A stretch of DNA of 64,000 nucleotides, taken from NCBI RefSeq assembly GCF_004167675.1, contig NZ_SEZQ01000004.1; one strand, 5' to 3'. Origin of the DNA: Aliivibrio finisterrensis_A. GTDB taxonomy: Bacteria > Pseudomonadota > Gammaproteobacteria > Enterobacterales > Vibrionaceae. Positions 24,340 to 31,254 of the stretch are shown in pieces. Made by a program: the position numbers and the translations under genes. The notes beneath the pieces were generated by a model. That model was not told the origin of the DNA. It worked only from the letters and a program-made list of their open reading frames with translations, and did no database searches. How positions within the stretch are numbered: position 1 is the first letter of the stretch; each line of letters begins with the position of its first letter.

Positions 24340-25008
24340 TTAATCCTTACTAATATTAGTAACGTAACGTACAAACAGTGTATCAATATGTTTAATGATA
24401 GTGTCTTTTCCGGCTAAGTCGACGCCTTTCCATGCTTGCAACAGAATATCGGGCGTTAACATTGCCATTAATTCTGCCCCTTTTTCTTTGTGGCCAATAT
24501 GCCAAGGTTCGACAGCTACGCCTTTCCTATCTGCGTTATAAGGGAAAAAAAAACCATGTCGTGAGGCATTCTCTTGTAACCACTCACTAAATTGAGTTTG
24601 GTGACCGGTATTGTATTCCCAGGGCTCAAGTTGAAGATTTACACCTTCTGGAAGCGTATTTTCAGCATAGACATCAAGGTCGGTTCCCCAGTGGTGGCGG
24701 CTAGAGCCGGGAAGGGCAGACCAACGCATAATCGCGTGAACTTTCTCTATATCACTCATGTGACTGGTATCTAGTGGCAGCCCATCATTACCAGAAATAG
24801 GGCGAATACCATTAAATTTATTATTCCAAATCATAAGTTGGCGTTCAAAATCACGAAAGCTACTGGCAATAGTCAGAGCAAATCCTGCGTCCTGTGCTGC
24901 TTTTTCTAATGATTTAAATGAAGAGACACAATCATGATGAAGTTGACGATAAGGGGTAACAAAAGAAAGGTGTTGGCTTGATAAGCCTGTCAGTTCTTGA
25001 TAAGTCAT
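24340..25008 (-). CDS. M15 family peptidase (D-alanyl-D-alanine carboxypeptidase-like)
   Basis: A 222-residue zinc peptidase of the VanY/LdcB type acting on peptidoglycan stem peptides. Zinc ligands are visible in SSRHHWGTDLDVY (His and Asp) and EPWHIGHKE (the late His), with ASSFRDFERQLMIWNNKFNG upstream as the conserved substrate-side helix. No signal peptide is obvious, so it may be cytoplasmic, as for some recycling carboxypeptidases, or exported by another route. The start is uncertain: ATG at 25008 (MTYQELTGL) is used, but an upstream TTG at 25023 is possible. It lies between dapE and the DUF2897-like gene. Confidence 0.85.
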   Translation of the reverse strand: MTYQELTGLSSQHLSFVTPYRQLHHDCVSSFKSLEKAAQDAGFALTIASSFRDFERQLMIWNNKFNGIRPISGNDGLPLDTSHMSDIEKVHAIMRWSALPGSSRHHWGTDLDVYAENTLPEGVNLQLEPWEYNTGHQTQFSEWLQENASRHGFFFPYNADRKGVAVEPWHIGHKEKGAELMAMLTPDILLQAWKGVDLAGKDTIIKHIDTLFVRYVTNISKD

Positions 25009-25064
25009 AAAGTACCAATGCAATGATGAGAGGAGCTTCCTCCCATCATAACGCCAATCGATGA

Positions 25065-26198
25065 TTACGCGAGTAGATTATTTAAGACTTCTTGATACAT
25101 ATCAGTTAGTTTTTCTAAATCATCAACTTTTACACACTCATTTACTTTATGGATAGTGGCATTAACAGGACCAAGTTCAATAACTTGCGAACCCATTTGA
25201 GCAATAAAACGGCCATCCGATGTTCCACCTGTGGTGAGCAATTGGGGTTTTTGTTGGTTAACCGTATCAACAGCATCGACCACAGCGGTGAGAAGAGCAC
25301 CTGTATCGGTTAAGAAAGGAAGGCCATTGGTAATCCAATCTAAGTCATACTCTAAATCGTGTTTATTCAATGTATCAATAACCCGTTGTTGTAAGCTTTC
25401 AACGGTTGATTCTGTGCTGAAGCGGAAGTTAAACATGACTTCAACATCCCCTGGGATCACATTAGATGCTCCCGTACCGCCATTCATATTTGGAATTTGA
25501 AAACTGGTTGGAGGGAAGTAATCATTGCCTTTATCCCACTCAGTCATTACCAAGTCAGTTAATGCAGGCATTGCTTGATGAATTGGATTTCGAGCAATAT
25601 GAGGATAAGCAACGTGACCCTGAATACCTTTAACGGTTAAGTTACCAGTAAGAGAGCCACGACGACCATTTTTAACCACATCCCCCACATAATCAGTGCT
25701 GGATGGCTCACCAACAATACACATATCAATGATTTCATTACGCTCTTGTAATGTATCTACTACCCGAGTGGTTCCATTAATAAATGGGCCTTCTTCATCG
25801 GATGTGATCAGAAAAGAAATCGATCCTTTATGATCGGGATGTTCAGCAACAAAACGCTCAACGGCAACAACCATACAAGCCAGTGAGCCCTTCATGTCTG
25901 CTGCTCCACGAGCGTACAACATGCCATCAATAATGGTTGGTTCAAATGGATTGGTATTCCAATGATCTAGCGAACCGGTTGGTACGACATCGGTATGGCC
26001 TGCGAAAGTAAACAGTGGTGCTTCTGTACCACGGCGAGCCCAAAAGTTAGTGGTGTCTTCAAAAACCATGATTTCAATGCTAAAACCAAGTGCTTCTAAG
26101 CGTTTAATCATTAGTTCTTGGCAGCCAGCATCTTCAGGGGTAATGGATTGACGGCTCAATAGATCTTTTGCAAGCGCTAGTGTTGGGGTATCTGACAT
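25065..26198 (-). CDS. dapE: Succinyl-diaminopimelate desuccinylase
   Basis: A 377-residue M20-family di-zinc hydrolase that releases succinate from N-succinyl-L,L-diaminopimelate in lysine/peptidoglycan precursor synthesis. Metal-site motifs: FAGHTDVVPTGSLDHW (His, Asp), GAADMKGSLACMVVA, LITSDEEGPFINGT (the two Glu) and the late ELGPVNATIHKVNE (His). The dimerisation domain sits between residues about 180 and 290. Length matches E. coli DapE (375). It is 50 bp downstream of the yffB-like gene, the E. coli order. Confidence 0.97.
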   Translation of the reverse strand: MSDTPTLALAKDLLSRQSITPEDAGCQELMIKRLEALGFSIEIMVFEDTTNFWARRGTEAPLFTFAGHTDVVPTGSLDHWNTNPFEPTIIDGMLYARGAADMKGSLACMVVAVERFVAEHPDHKGSISFLITSDEEGPFINGTTRVVDTLQERNEIIDMCIVGEPSSTDYVGDVVKNGRRGSLTGNLTVKGIQGHVAYPHIARNPIHQAMPALTDLVMTEWDKGNDYFPPTSFQIPNMNGGTGASNVIPGDVEVMFNFRFSTESTVESLQQRVIDTLNKHDLEYDLDWITNGLPFLTDTGALLTAVVDAVDTVNQQKPQLLTTGGTSDGRFIAQMGSQVIELGPVNATIHKVNECVKVDDLEKLTDMYQEVLNNLLA

Positions 26199-26248
26199 TA
26201 TGTATTCCTTTACTTCATTCTAAACGGTCACTGCAATAATACAGTAAA

Positions 26249-26596
26249 TTAAACGTTAAACAGGGTTTCGTATTGAGCGGGTTTAAAACCTAAATGGTAT
26301 TCATTATTATGAATAAGAACAGGGCGTTTGATCATTGCTGGCATTTCTAGCAATAATTCAATTGCGGCTTCTTCATTGAGGGATGCTTTTTGCTCGTCAC
26401 TCAACTGGCGGTAAGTCGTGCCTCGTTTGTTTACCACGTTTTCCCATCCTAATTGTTGAACAAACGTAGTAACCATTTCTTTATCAATGCCATCAGAACG
26501 GTAATCGTGATAAGTAAAGGTGATTTCGTTGGCGTCTAACCATTTTTTGCACTTCTTAATGGTATCGCAGTTTTTAATTCCGTAAATTGTAGTCAT
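26249..26596 (-). CDS. yffB: ArsC/Spx-family reductase (YffB-like)
   Basis: A 115-residue thioredoxin-fold protein beginning TTIYGIKNCDTIKKCKKWLD; the cysteines in NCDTIKKC are at positions 10 and 15. The C-terminal RPVLIHNNEYHLGFKPAQYETLF is conserved in this subgroup. E. coli YffB sits immediately upstream of dapE, as here. Function is not settled: the fold is that of arsenate reductase, but a glutathione-dependent thiol reductase role has been proposed. The second ATG (26596) is chosen because the first one, four codons upstream, has no ribosome site. Confidence 0.85.
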   Translation of the reverse strand: MTTIYGIKNCDTIKKCKKWLDANEITFTYHDYRSDGIDKEMVTTFVQQLGWENVVNKRGTTYRQLSDEQKASLNEEAAIELLLEMPAMIKRPVLIHNNEYHLGFKPAQYETLFNV

Positions 26597-26784
26597 GACT
26601 TTCTTCATTATGTTATTAATTATGGTCTATTTATAACGAGATTTGAGCAAATACGCCAGAGCTGTGCGTTATTTAGTATTCTATTGATTATAATTTGAAG
26701 TGACTCGTCTTTTTCTTTGCCATAATTCTTATCTTTGTTGAGAAAATATACAATTTTTAATCAATATCAAAAATGGAATGAATA

Positions 26785-27069
26785 ATGGGAAATGCAGTAA
26801 AAGTAGGTGACATAGGCAGTGATCATGATGGGTTTCATCCAACACCAGTACTTGCGGGGTCGGGAACAGTAAAAGTTGATGGTGTACCAGCAGCTCGTGA
26901 AGGGGATCCATTAGCACCACACTCAAAACCCAAGCATCCACCTCATCCAAGATCAATATCAGCAGGGTCTAGTTCTGTATTTATAGATGGAAAAGCGGCA
27001 GCAAGAAGTGGTGATGCAGTCGGCTGTGGCGGGACAGTTGAAGGGGGAGGGACTGTTAACATTGGGTGA
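26785..27069 (+). CDS. PAAR domain protein (type VI secretion spike tip)
   Basis: A 94-residue protein that is essentially one PAAR domain: GNAVKVGDIGSDHDGFHPTPVLAGSGTVKVDGVPAAREGD, then HSKPKHPPHPRSISAGSSSVFIDGKAAARSGDAVGCGGTVEGGGTVNIG. The repeated VxxDGxxAAxxGD motif and His/Cys residues that bind zinc fit proteins that cap the VgrG spike of the type VI secretion system and carry effectors. No vgrG, hcp, adaptor or effector gene is in the window and there is no toxin extension, so this is an orphan PAAR. It has its own AT-rich upstream region and no obvious operon partner. Confidence 0.88.
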   Translation: MGNAVKVGDIGSDHDGFHPTPVLAGSGTVKVDGVPAAREGDPLAPHSKPKHPPHPRSISAGSSSVFIDGKAAARSGDAVGCGGTVEGGGTVNIG

Positions 27070-27100
27070 TTATTGGTATGTATAATGAAATAGTTATGAA

Positions 27101-27169
27101 AACTAATTACAAAAAATGCATTTTTATGTGTTTTTTGATGGAATTGTACAATTATTTTCGTAATTAGTT
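27101..27169. repeat. 10-bp inverted repeat pair upstream of a small regulator
   Basis: AACTAATTAC at 27101-27110 is the exact reverse complement of GTAATTAGTT at 27160-27169, 49 bases apart. The AT-rich gap between the PAAR gene and the winged-helix gene contains nothing else clear. It may be an operator pair or chance. Confidence 0.3.
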
Positions 27170-27234
27170 GATCAATCTCAACATCATAAATATTGAATGA
27201 TTAATAATTGATCTTATTAAATCAGGAGGTATCA

Positions 27235-27516
27235 ATGGAGTTGAATCCAGTGTTTGCCAGACGCTTATATTTAGCGTTATTGGTACATAATTTAGAAAGG
27301 CCGAATGTGCCTAAGCTTGTTGAGCTAACCGGTTGGCCTCGTCGTACGATTCAAGATGTATTGAAAGCCCTGCCTGGTATTGGTATAGAGTTAATGTTTA
27401 TTCAAGATGGTCGACGTCACAACGACGGATATTATCGCCTTTCAGATTGGGGGCCGTATGATCCTGACTGGGTGTGTTCGCGCGAAGATGAAATCGCATC
27501 AACCTTATACCATTAG
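27235..27516 (+). CDS. Small winged helix-turn-helix protein
   Basis: A 93-residue protein starting MELNPVFARRLYLALL. The segment NVPKLVELTGWPRRTIQDVLKAL (about residues 22-44) reads as a helix-turn-helix in which TGWPRRTIQ supplies the recognition helix, and the following GIELMFIQDGRRHNDGYYRLSDWG looks like a wing. A perfect AGGAGGT ribosome site four bases before ATG 27235 decides the start against an in-frame TTG nine codons upstream. It is likely a DNA-binding regulator conserved in Vibrio; targets are unknown. It has its own terminator. Confidence 0.7.
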   Translation: MELNPVFARRLYLALLVHNLERPNVPKLVELTGWPRRTIQDVLKALPGIGIELMFIQDGRRHNDGYYRLSDWGPYDPDWVCSREDEIASTLYH

Positions 27517-27548
27517 TCTGCTATTTTTAGGCTTACTAAAGAGTGAAT

Positions 27549-27576
27549 AAAACGCCAACATTATTGTTGGCGTTTT
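27549..27576. terminator. Terminator between the winged-helix gene and the lipoprotein gene
   Basis: Perfect 12-base arms (AAAACGCCAACA / TGTTGGCGTTTT) with a TTAT loop between convergent genes. Confidence 0.87.
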
Positions 27577-27604
27577 TGTTTGTATAACGTGGTATTTAGA
27601 ATAG

Positions 27605-27940
27605 CTACGGACAAATATAAGCAGAACCAAGCATGGTCACTGATGTGTTAAATGCCATTGGTTCTTGAAGTACAATCGTATTTGCGTTTAATGCTTGAGC
27701 TTCATTTTTAATATCATTAACTGCTGCGATCATCAGGTCTTTGTTTGATATGAAAAAGAAAGTGTACCAATGGCCTTCACTTCCTGTCACCGTACCGACT
27801 TCCATGCACTTTTGAGCCTGAATAATACTGTCATTATAATAGAGAGTAATGGCTTCAGACTCAGTATCTATTGGTTGTGTTGTGAGAGCGCAACCACTAA
27901 GTAAAGTCAGGCTTAAAAGAGCAGAAAGAAATAATTTCAT
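27605..27940 (-). CDS. Small lipoprotein of unknown function
   Basis: A 111-residue protein with a clear signal sequence and lipobox (LTLLSGCALT, Cys17). The mature part has two further cysteines (AQKCMEVGTVTG and the final YICP), which could form a disulfide, and a conserved-looking helix KNEAQALNANTIVLQEP. This pattern resembles DUF4156/RcsF-like small outer-membrane lipoproteins, but I cannot assign it with confidence. It ends the narQ-narP transcript direction, starting one base after the narP stop, so it may be co-expressed with the nitrate sensor. Confidence 0.7.
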   Translation of the reverse strand: MKLFLSALLSLTLLSGCALTTQPIDTESEAITLYYNDSIIQAQKCMEVGTVTGSEGHWYTFFFISNKDLMIAAVNDIKNEAQALNANTIVLQEPMAFNTSVTMLGSAYICP

Positions 27941-27941
27941 A

Positions 27942-28553
27942 TTAAGAATCCAAGTAGAGTAGAGTTGCCGCTACTCGTGATTTTACATTCAACTTTTTCA
28001 ATAAGCTTTTCATGTGTACCTTTACGGTAGCCTCAGAAATAAACAGTTTATCGGCCACTTGCTTATTACGCATACCTTTGGCGACATTTTGTAAGATCTC
28101 AAGCTCACGAGCGGTTAAACTTTCCAGTTTATTATCATCGTTAGTTTCTTGTTCTAAGCACGCTCTTACTTGCTCTGAGTAAGCCTTTCCACCTTTCATT
28201 GCTTCTTTTAATAAAGCAATTAATTCATCAGGTTCACTGTCTTTTAATAGGTAACCGTCGGCGCCGGCCTTCACTAAAGTTTTAATGTCTTGTTTATTAT
28301 CAGATACCGTTAAGATAACAATAGGGCAAGTTACGCCTTCGTTACGTAGAGCATGGAGGGTATCTAAACCAGACATCCCTTTCATGTTGAGATCTAATAA
28401 CACTAAGTCAGGCTCATCTTTAGAGATTAGCGCAACTGCATCTGTACCGTTACTGGCTTCACCTGTGAGTGTAAATTCTTCATCAAATGAAAGTAATTGC
28501 CCAATACCACGACGCATTAACGGATGATCATCAACGATAACAACATTCCACAT
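27942..28553 (-). CDS. narP: Nitrate/nitrite response regulator NarP
   Basis: A 203-residue NarL/FixJ-type response regulator. The receiver domain has the phosphoacceptor Asp54 in LVLLDLNMKGMSGLD; the C-terminal LuxR-type helix-turn-helix is LTARELEILQNVAKGMRNKQVADKLFISEATVKVHMKSLLKKL (about residues 140-183). It follows the narQ-type kinase by 18 bp and lies opposite the nap operon, so NarP rather than NarL is the better name. It likely controls napF-C through the 7-2-7 heptamer site in the shared upstream region. Confidence 0.92.
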   Translation of the reverse strand: MWNVVIVDDHPLMRRGIGQLLSFDEEFTLTGEASNGTDAVALISKDEPDLVLLDLNMKGMSGLDTLHALRNEGVTCPIVILTVSDNKQDIKTLVKAGADGYLLKDSEPDELIALLKEAMKGGKAYSEQVRACLEQETNDDNKLESLTARELEILQNVAKGMRNKQVADKLFISEATVKVHMKSLLKKLNVKSRVAATLLYLDS

Positions 28554-28571
28554 AGTTTGTACCTCTATTAT

Positions 28572-30263
28572 TTATTGGTTAAGTGGAAACGTTACGTTCA
28601 CTGTACAACCGTGTTCTAGTTCAGAGTTTATGGATAGGTGGCCGCGAACGCAATGTGCTCGTTCTTGCATTATCCTTAATCCATAATGATTAATTTTTTC
28701 TTCTGCAGGATTAAATCCTACGCCGTCGTCTTCAATGTTAATATAGCCTTGCTCACCTTCTTGAAAACAAGTAATGATAATATTATCAGCTTTTGAATGT
28801 TTGATGGCATTTAATGTCGCTTCTCTAATTAATTGCAATAAATGAACGTGCTGTTGTGCATTTATGGGCAAAGAAGGTAGCTCATTATTCAAATGAATTC
28901 GTATCTTTGTTTGTGAAGCTAATGTGGTGGTAATTTCTTGTAATGCCTCACCAAAGTGCGCTTTATTAATGGTTAGTCTAAAGGTATTAAGTAATTCTCT
29001 TAATTGAGTATAGGCACTTTTAAGGCCTTCATCTAATTCAGTCAATGTTGTATTGGTACTTTGGCAATTACACTTGACCAATTGTCGCTTTAATAACGTA
29101 GTTTGTATTTTTAAGTATGAGAGTGATTGAGCAAGTGAATCATGTAACTCTCTAGCAATCGCTGATCGTTCTTCTAAGAGAATTAATTGGTGAGTTTGTT
29201 TTTGAGCTTGATTATAAAATACGCCACGCGCAAGAATATTCGCAATGTTTATGATTAATTTTTGATCTGGGCAAGGCAAAGTAAATTGCCACATTAAATA
29301 GCCGAGTTGTTCTCCATCAATACTGAGTTCTTGTAAACTCCAAGGTGAGTTATTTGACTCACCACTGGTTATCTCCCAATCCCCACCGGATTCTTCTTCT
29401 ACAATTAACCTTGCACTTATGATGCCTTCAATATTTACAAAAGTATCTAGGATATTTTTAAACGCTTGTTCATCTAATTGAGACGCAGAAAGCTGTTGAG
29501 AGCATTGATAGAGAGTGGTGAGCGAGCGGTTCGCTTGGCTTAACTTCTTCGTTTTATCTTCAACTCGGTTTTCAAGTTCTCTGTAACTGAGATCAATTTG
29601 TTTTGCCATATGGTTAAACGAATCGCTTAATTGTCCTAATTCGTTATCACTTTTTAGATCTACTTGAACTGAATAGTTTCCTTTCGTCATGGCTTTACTT
29701 GCTGCAACAAGATGATGCAGTGGGCTTACAATTTTGCGTTGAGTAAAAAAGATAATGAAAATACTCAAAGAGACAATTAAAGATAAACCTAAAACGCCAA
29801 TAAGAGATAGTAGTTGTAATTTACGTTCTGAGAATTCCTGCAGTCGAAAAACAAAATGGTCAATTTGATCAACAAAAATGGAGACTTTATTTAAGTAGAT
29901 ATGTTTGTTGTCACTGAGTAGTGAGGGTTGTAAAGATTGCCACTGTAGGAGAATGTCTTGATAAGAAAGCTCGATATCGTCTGGTACAAACCATTGCTCT
30001 AACGCTTTAAAAGAGGGCGATTTTATCGATTGTGAGAGTTTACTGAGGTGCTCTATAAGCTCTGGAGAATTGGTTTCAATATCATAGGCCAAACGATAAC
30101 TTTGCATACGTAATGAGCCAGCAATGTTAACGGCTTCAGCATCTTTTAAGCTAGAAGATAAGGTGATTAACGCCAAGCTAGTTGTAACTACTGAGATTAA
30201 TACAATCAGTAACATTACTTGTGCAATGGTTTTTGTTAAAATTGAGGTTTTGGTATGTTTCAT
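28572..30263 (-). CDS. narQ: Nitrate/nitrite sensor histidine kinase NarQ
   Basis: A 563-residue membrane kinase. Two membrane segments bracket a periplasmic sensor that begins with the nitrate-binding P-box (GSLRMQSYRLAYDIE). A HAMP domain (PLHHLVAASKAMTKGNYSVQV), a coiled linker, a central GAF-like region containing two cysteines (LVKCNC), and a HisKA_3/HATPase module follow; the phosphoacceptor His is in ERSAIARELHDSLAQSL and the ATP site in IEDDGVGFNP. The ATG at 30263 is preferred over an upstream TTG (30299). It is co-transcribed with narP and divergent from napF. Confidence 0.93.
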   Translation of the reverse strand: MKHTKTSILTKTIAQVMLLIVLISVVTTSLALITLSSSLKDAEAVNIAGSLRMQSYRLAYDIETNSPELIEHLSKLSQSIKSPSFKALEQWFVPDDIELSYQDILLQWQSLQPSLLSDNKHIYLNKVSIFVDQIDHFVFRLQEFSERKLQLLSLIGVLGLSLIVSLSIFIIFFTQRKIVSPLHHLVAASKAMTKGNYSVQVDLKSDNELGQLSDSFNHMAKQIDLSYRELENRVEDKTKKLSQANRSLTTLYQCSQQLSASQLDEQAFKNILDTFVNIEGIISARLIVEEESGGDWEITSGESNNSPWSLQELSIDGEQLGYLMWQFTLPCPDQKLIINIANILARGVFYNQAQKQTHQLILLEERSAIARELHDSLAQSLSYLKIQTTLLKRQLVKCNCQSTNTTLTELDEGLKSAYTQLRELLNTFRLTINKAHFGEALQEITTTLASQTKIRIHLNNELPSLPINAQQHVHLLQLIREATLNAIKHSKADNIIITCFQEGEQGYINIEDDGVGFNPAEEKINHYGLRIMQERAHCVRGHLSINSELEHGCTVNVTFPLNQ

Positions 30264-30336
30264 CTTTGTTAGTTGTGGCCTATGATTAGTTAAAGGCAAA
30301 TGAGCTCTATTTTGTTGTTTTTATTTATTTTAAAAG

Positions 30337-30350
30337 TTGATCTAGAACAA
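30337..30350. promoter_or_regulatory. FNR-like box in the narQ-napF intergenic region
   Basis: TTGATCTAGAACAA matches the FNR consensus TTGATNNNNATCAA in 9 of 10 informative positions. It lies about 100 bp upstream of napF, consistent with anaerobic activation. Confidence 0.65.
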
Positions 30351-30364
30351 GAATGCCCCTTGTT

Positions 30365-30380
30365 TAACCATTATGGGGTA
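30365..30380. promoter_or_regulatory. NarP-like 7-2-7 heptamer site upstream of napF
   Basis: TAACCAT-TA-TGGGGTA fits the inverted heptamer pair (7-2-7) bound by phospho-NarP, with one or two deviations per half. It is 15 bp downstream of the FNR-like box, the kind of arrangement known for nap promoters. Confidence 0.6.
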
Positions 30381-30451
30381 TATCAATAAATATGACAAAA
30401 TTTAAAATTCACCATATAGAAATGTCAATGGAATTCTGGAGTTATGAATAG

Positions 30452-30970
30452 ATGAGTCAGAATAATATGATTGATCACTCTAGGCGAGGTATTTTTCGTC
30501 GCTTCTCCACAAAAAAAACAGAGAGTCCATTAACACAACAGCGCCTACCTTGGGTTAAGAATGAGGTTGATTTCGTATCTCAATGTACTCGTTGTGAAAA
30601 ATGTATTACGGCTTGTGAAGAGCAAATAATTGTTAAAGGTGATGGTGGGTTTCCTATTGTCGACTTTACTAAAGGGGAGTGCTCTTTCTGTGAAGGTTGC
30701 GCTCAAAGTTGCCCTGAAAACTTATTTGATTTAACTGTTGCGCCAGCTTTTTCTCATAAAATTTCGATAAATGAAAGCTGTTTAGCTAAGAAATCAGTTG
30801 AATGTCGTAGCTGCAGTGATATGTGCGAAACACAAGCCATTCGCTTTCAGTTAGTGCTGGGAAATGTCGCTCAGCCCCAAATTAACTTAGATGTTTGTAA
30901 TGGATGTGGTGGTTGCGTAGCCGCTTGCCCTACTTCTGCTATTAGCATGACACTGGAAGAAGCAAAATAA
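30452..30970 (+). CDS. napF: Ferredoxin-type protein NapF
   Basis: A 172-residue cytoplasmic iron-sulfur protein of the periplasmic nitrate reductase system, thought to help insert the Fe-S cluster into NapA before Tat export. Cysteine clusters appear as CTRCEKCITACEE, CSFCEGCAQSCPE, CLAKKSVECRSCSDMCE and CNGCGGCVAACP, i.e. several [4Fe-4S] ferredoxin-type sites. It begins the nap operon; its stop codon overlaps the napD start (TAATG). Confidence 0.95.
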   Translation: MSQNNMIDHSRRGIFRRFSTKKTESPLTQQRLPWVKNEVDFVSQCTRCEKCITACEEQIIVKGDGGFPIVDFTKGECSFCEGCAQSCPENLFDLTVAPAFSHKISINESCLAKKSVECRSCSDMCETQAIRFQLVLGNVAQPQINLDVCNGCGGCVAACPTSAISMTLEEAK

Positions 30971-31254
30971 TGTTAGAAAATTTGCCTGAAAATGAAGTTC
31001 ATATTTCAAGTTTAGTGGTTCATGTACGCCCTGAACTATTAGAAGTGACAAAAGAAAAAATATTAGCGTTACCGAATACGGAAATCCACGGTGAAAGTGA
31101 AGAGGGCAAGTTAATTGTTGTGCTTGAAACTGAAAATCAGGGATATATCACCGATTCAATCGATAAAATAAATGACTTCGAAGGAATACTAAATGTCGCT
31201 TTAGTTTTCCACCAAATCGAGCACTTTGATTCGCAATGTGAGGATGAATCATGA
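30970..31254 (+). CDS. napD: NapA signal-peptide-binding chaperone NapD
   Basis: A 94-residue protein with the NapD ferredoxin-like fold pattern: EVHISSLVVHVRPELLEVTKEKILALPNTEIHGESEEGKLIVVLETE. NapD binds the Tat signal peptide of NapA and controls its maturation. It overlaps napF at its start and napA at its end (ATGA), giving tight translational coupling of chaperone and client. Confidence 0.94.
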   Translation: MLENLPENEVHISSLVVHVRPELLEVTKEKILALPNTEIHGESEEGKLIVVLETENQGYITDSIDKINDFEGILNVALVFHQIEHFDSQCEDES

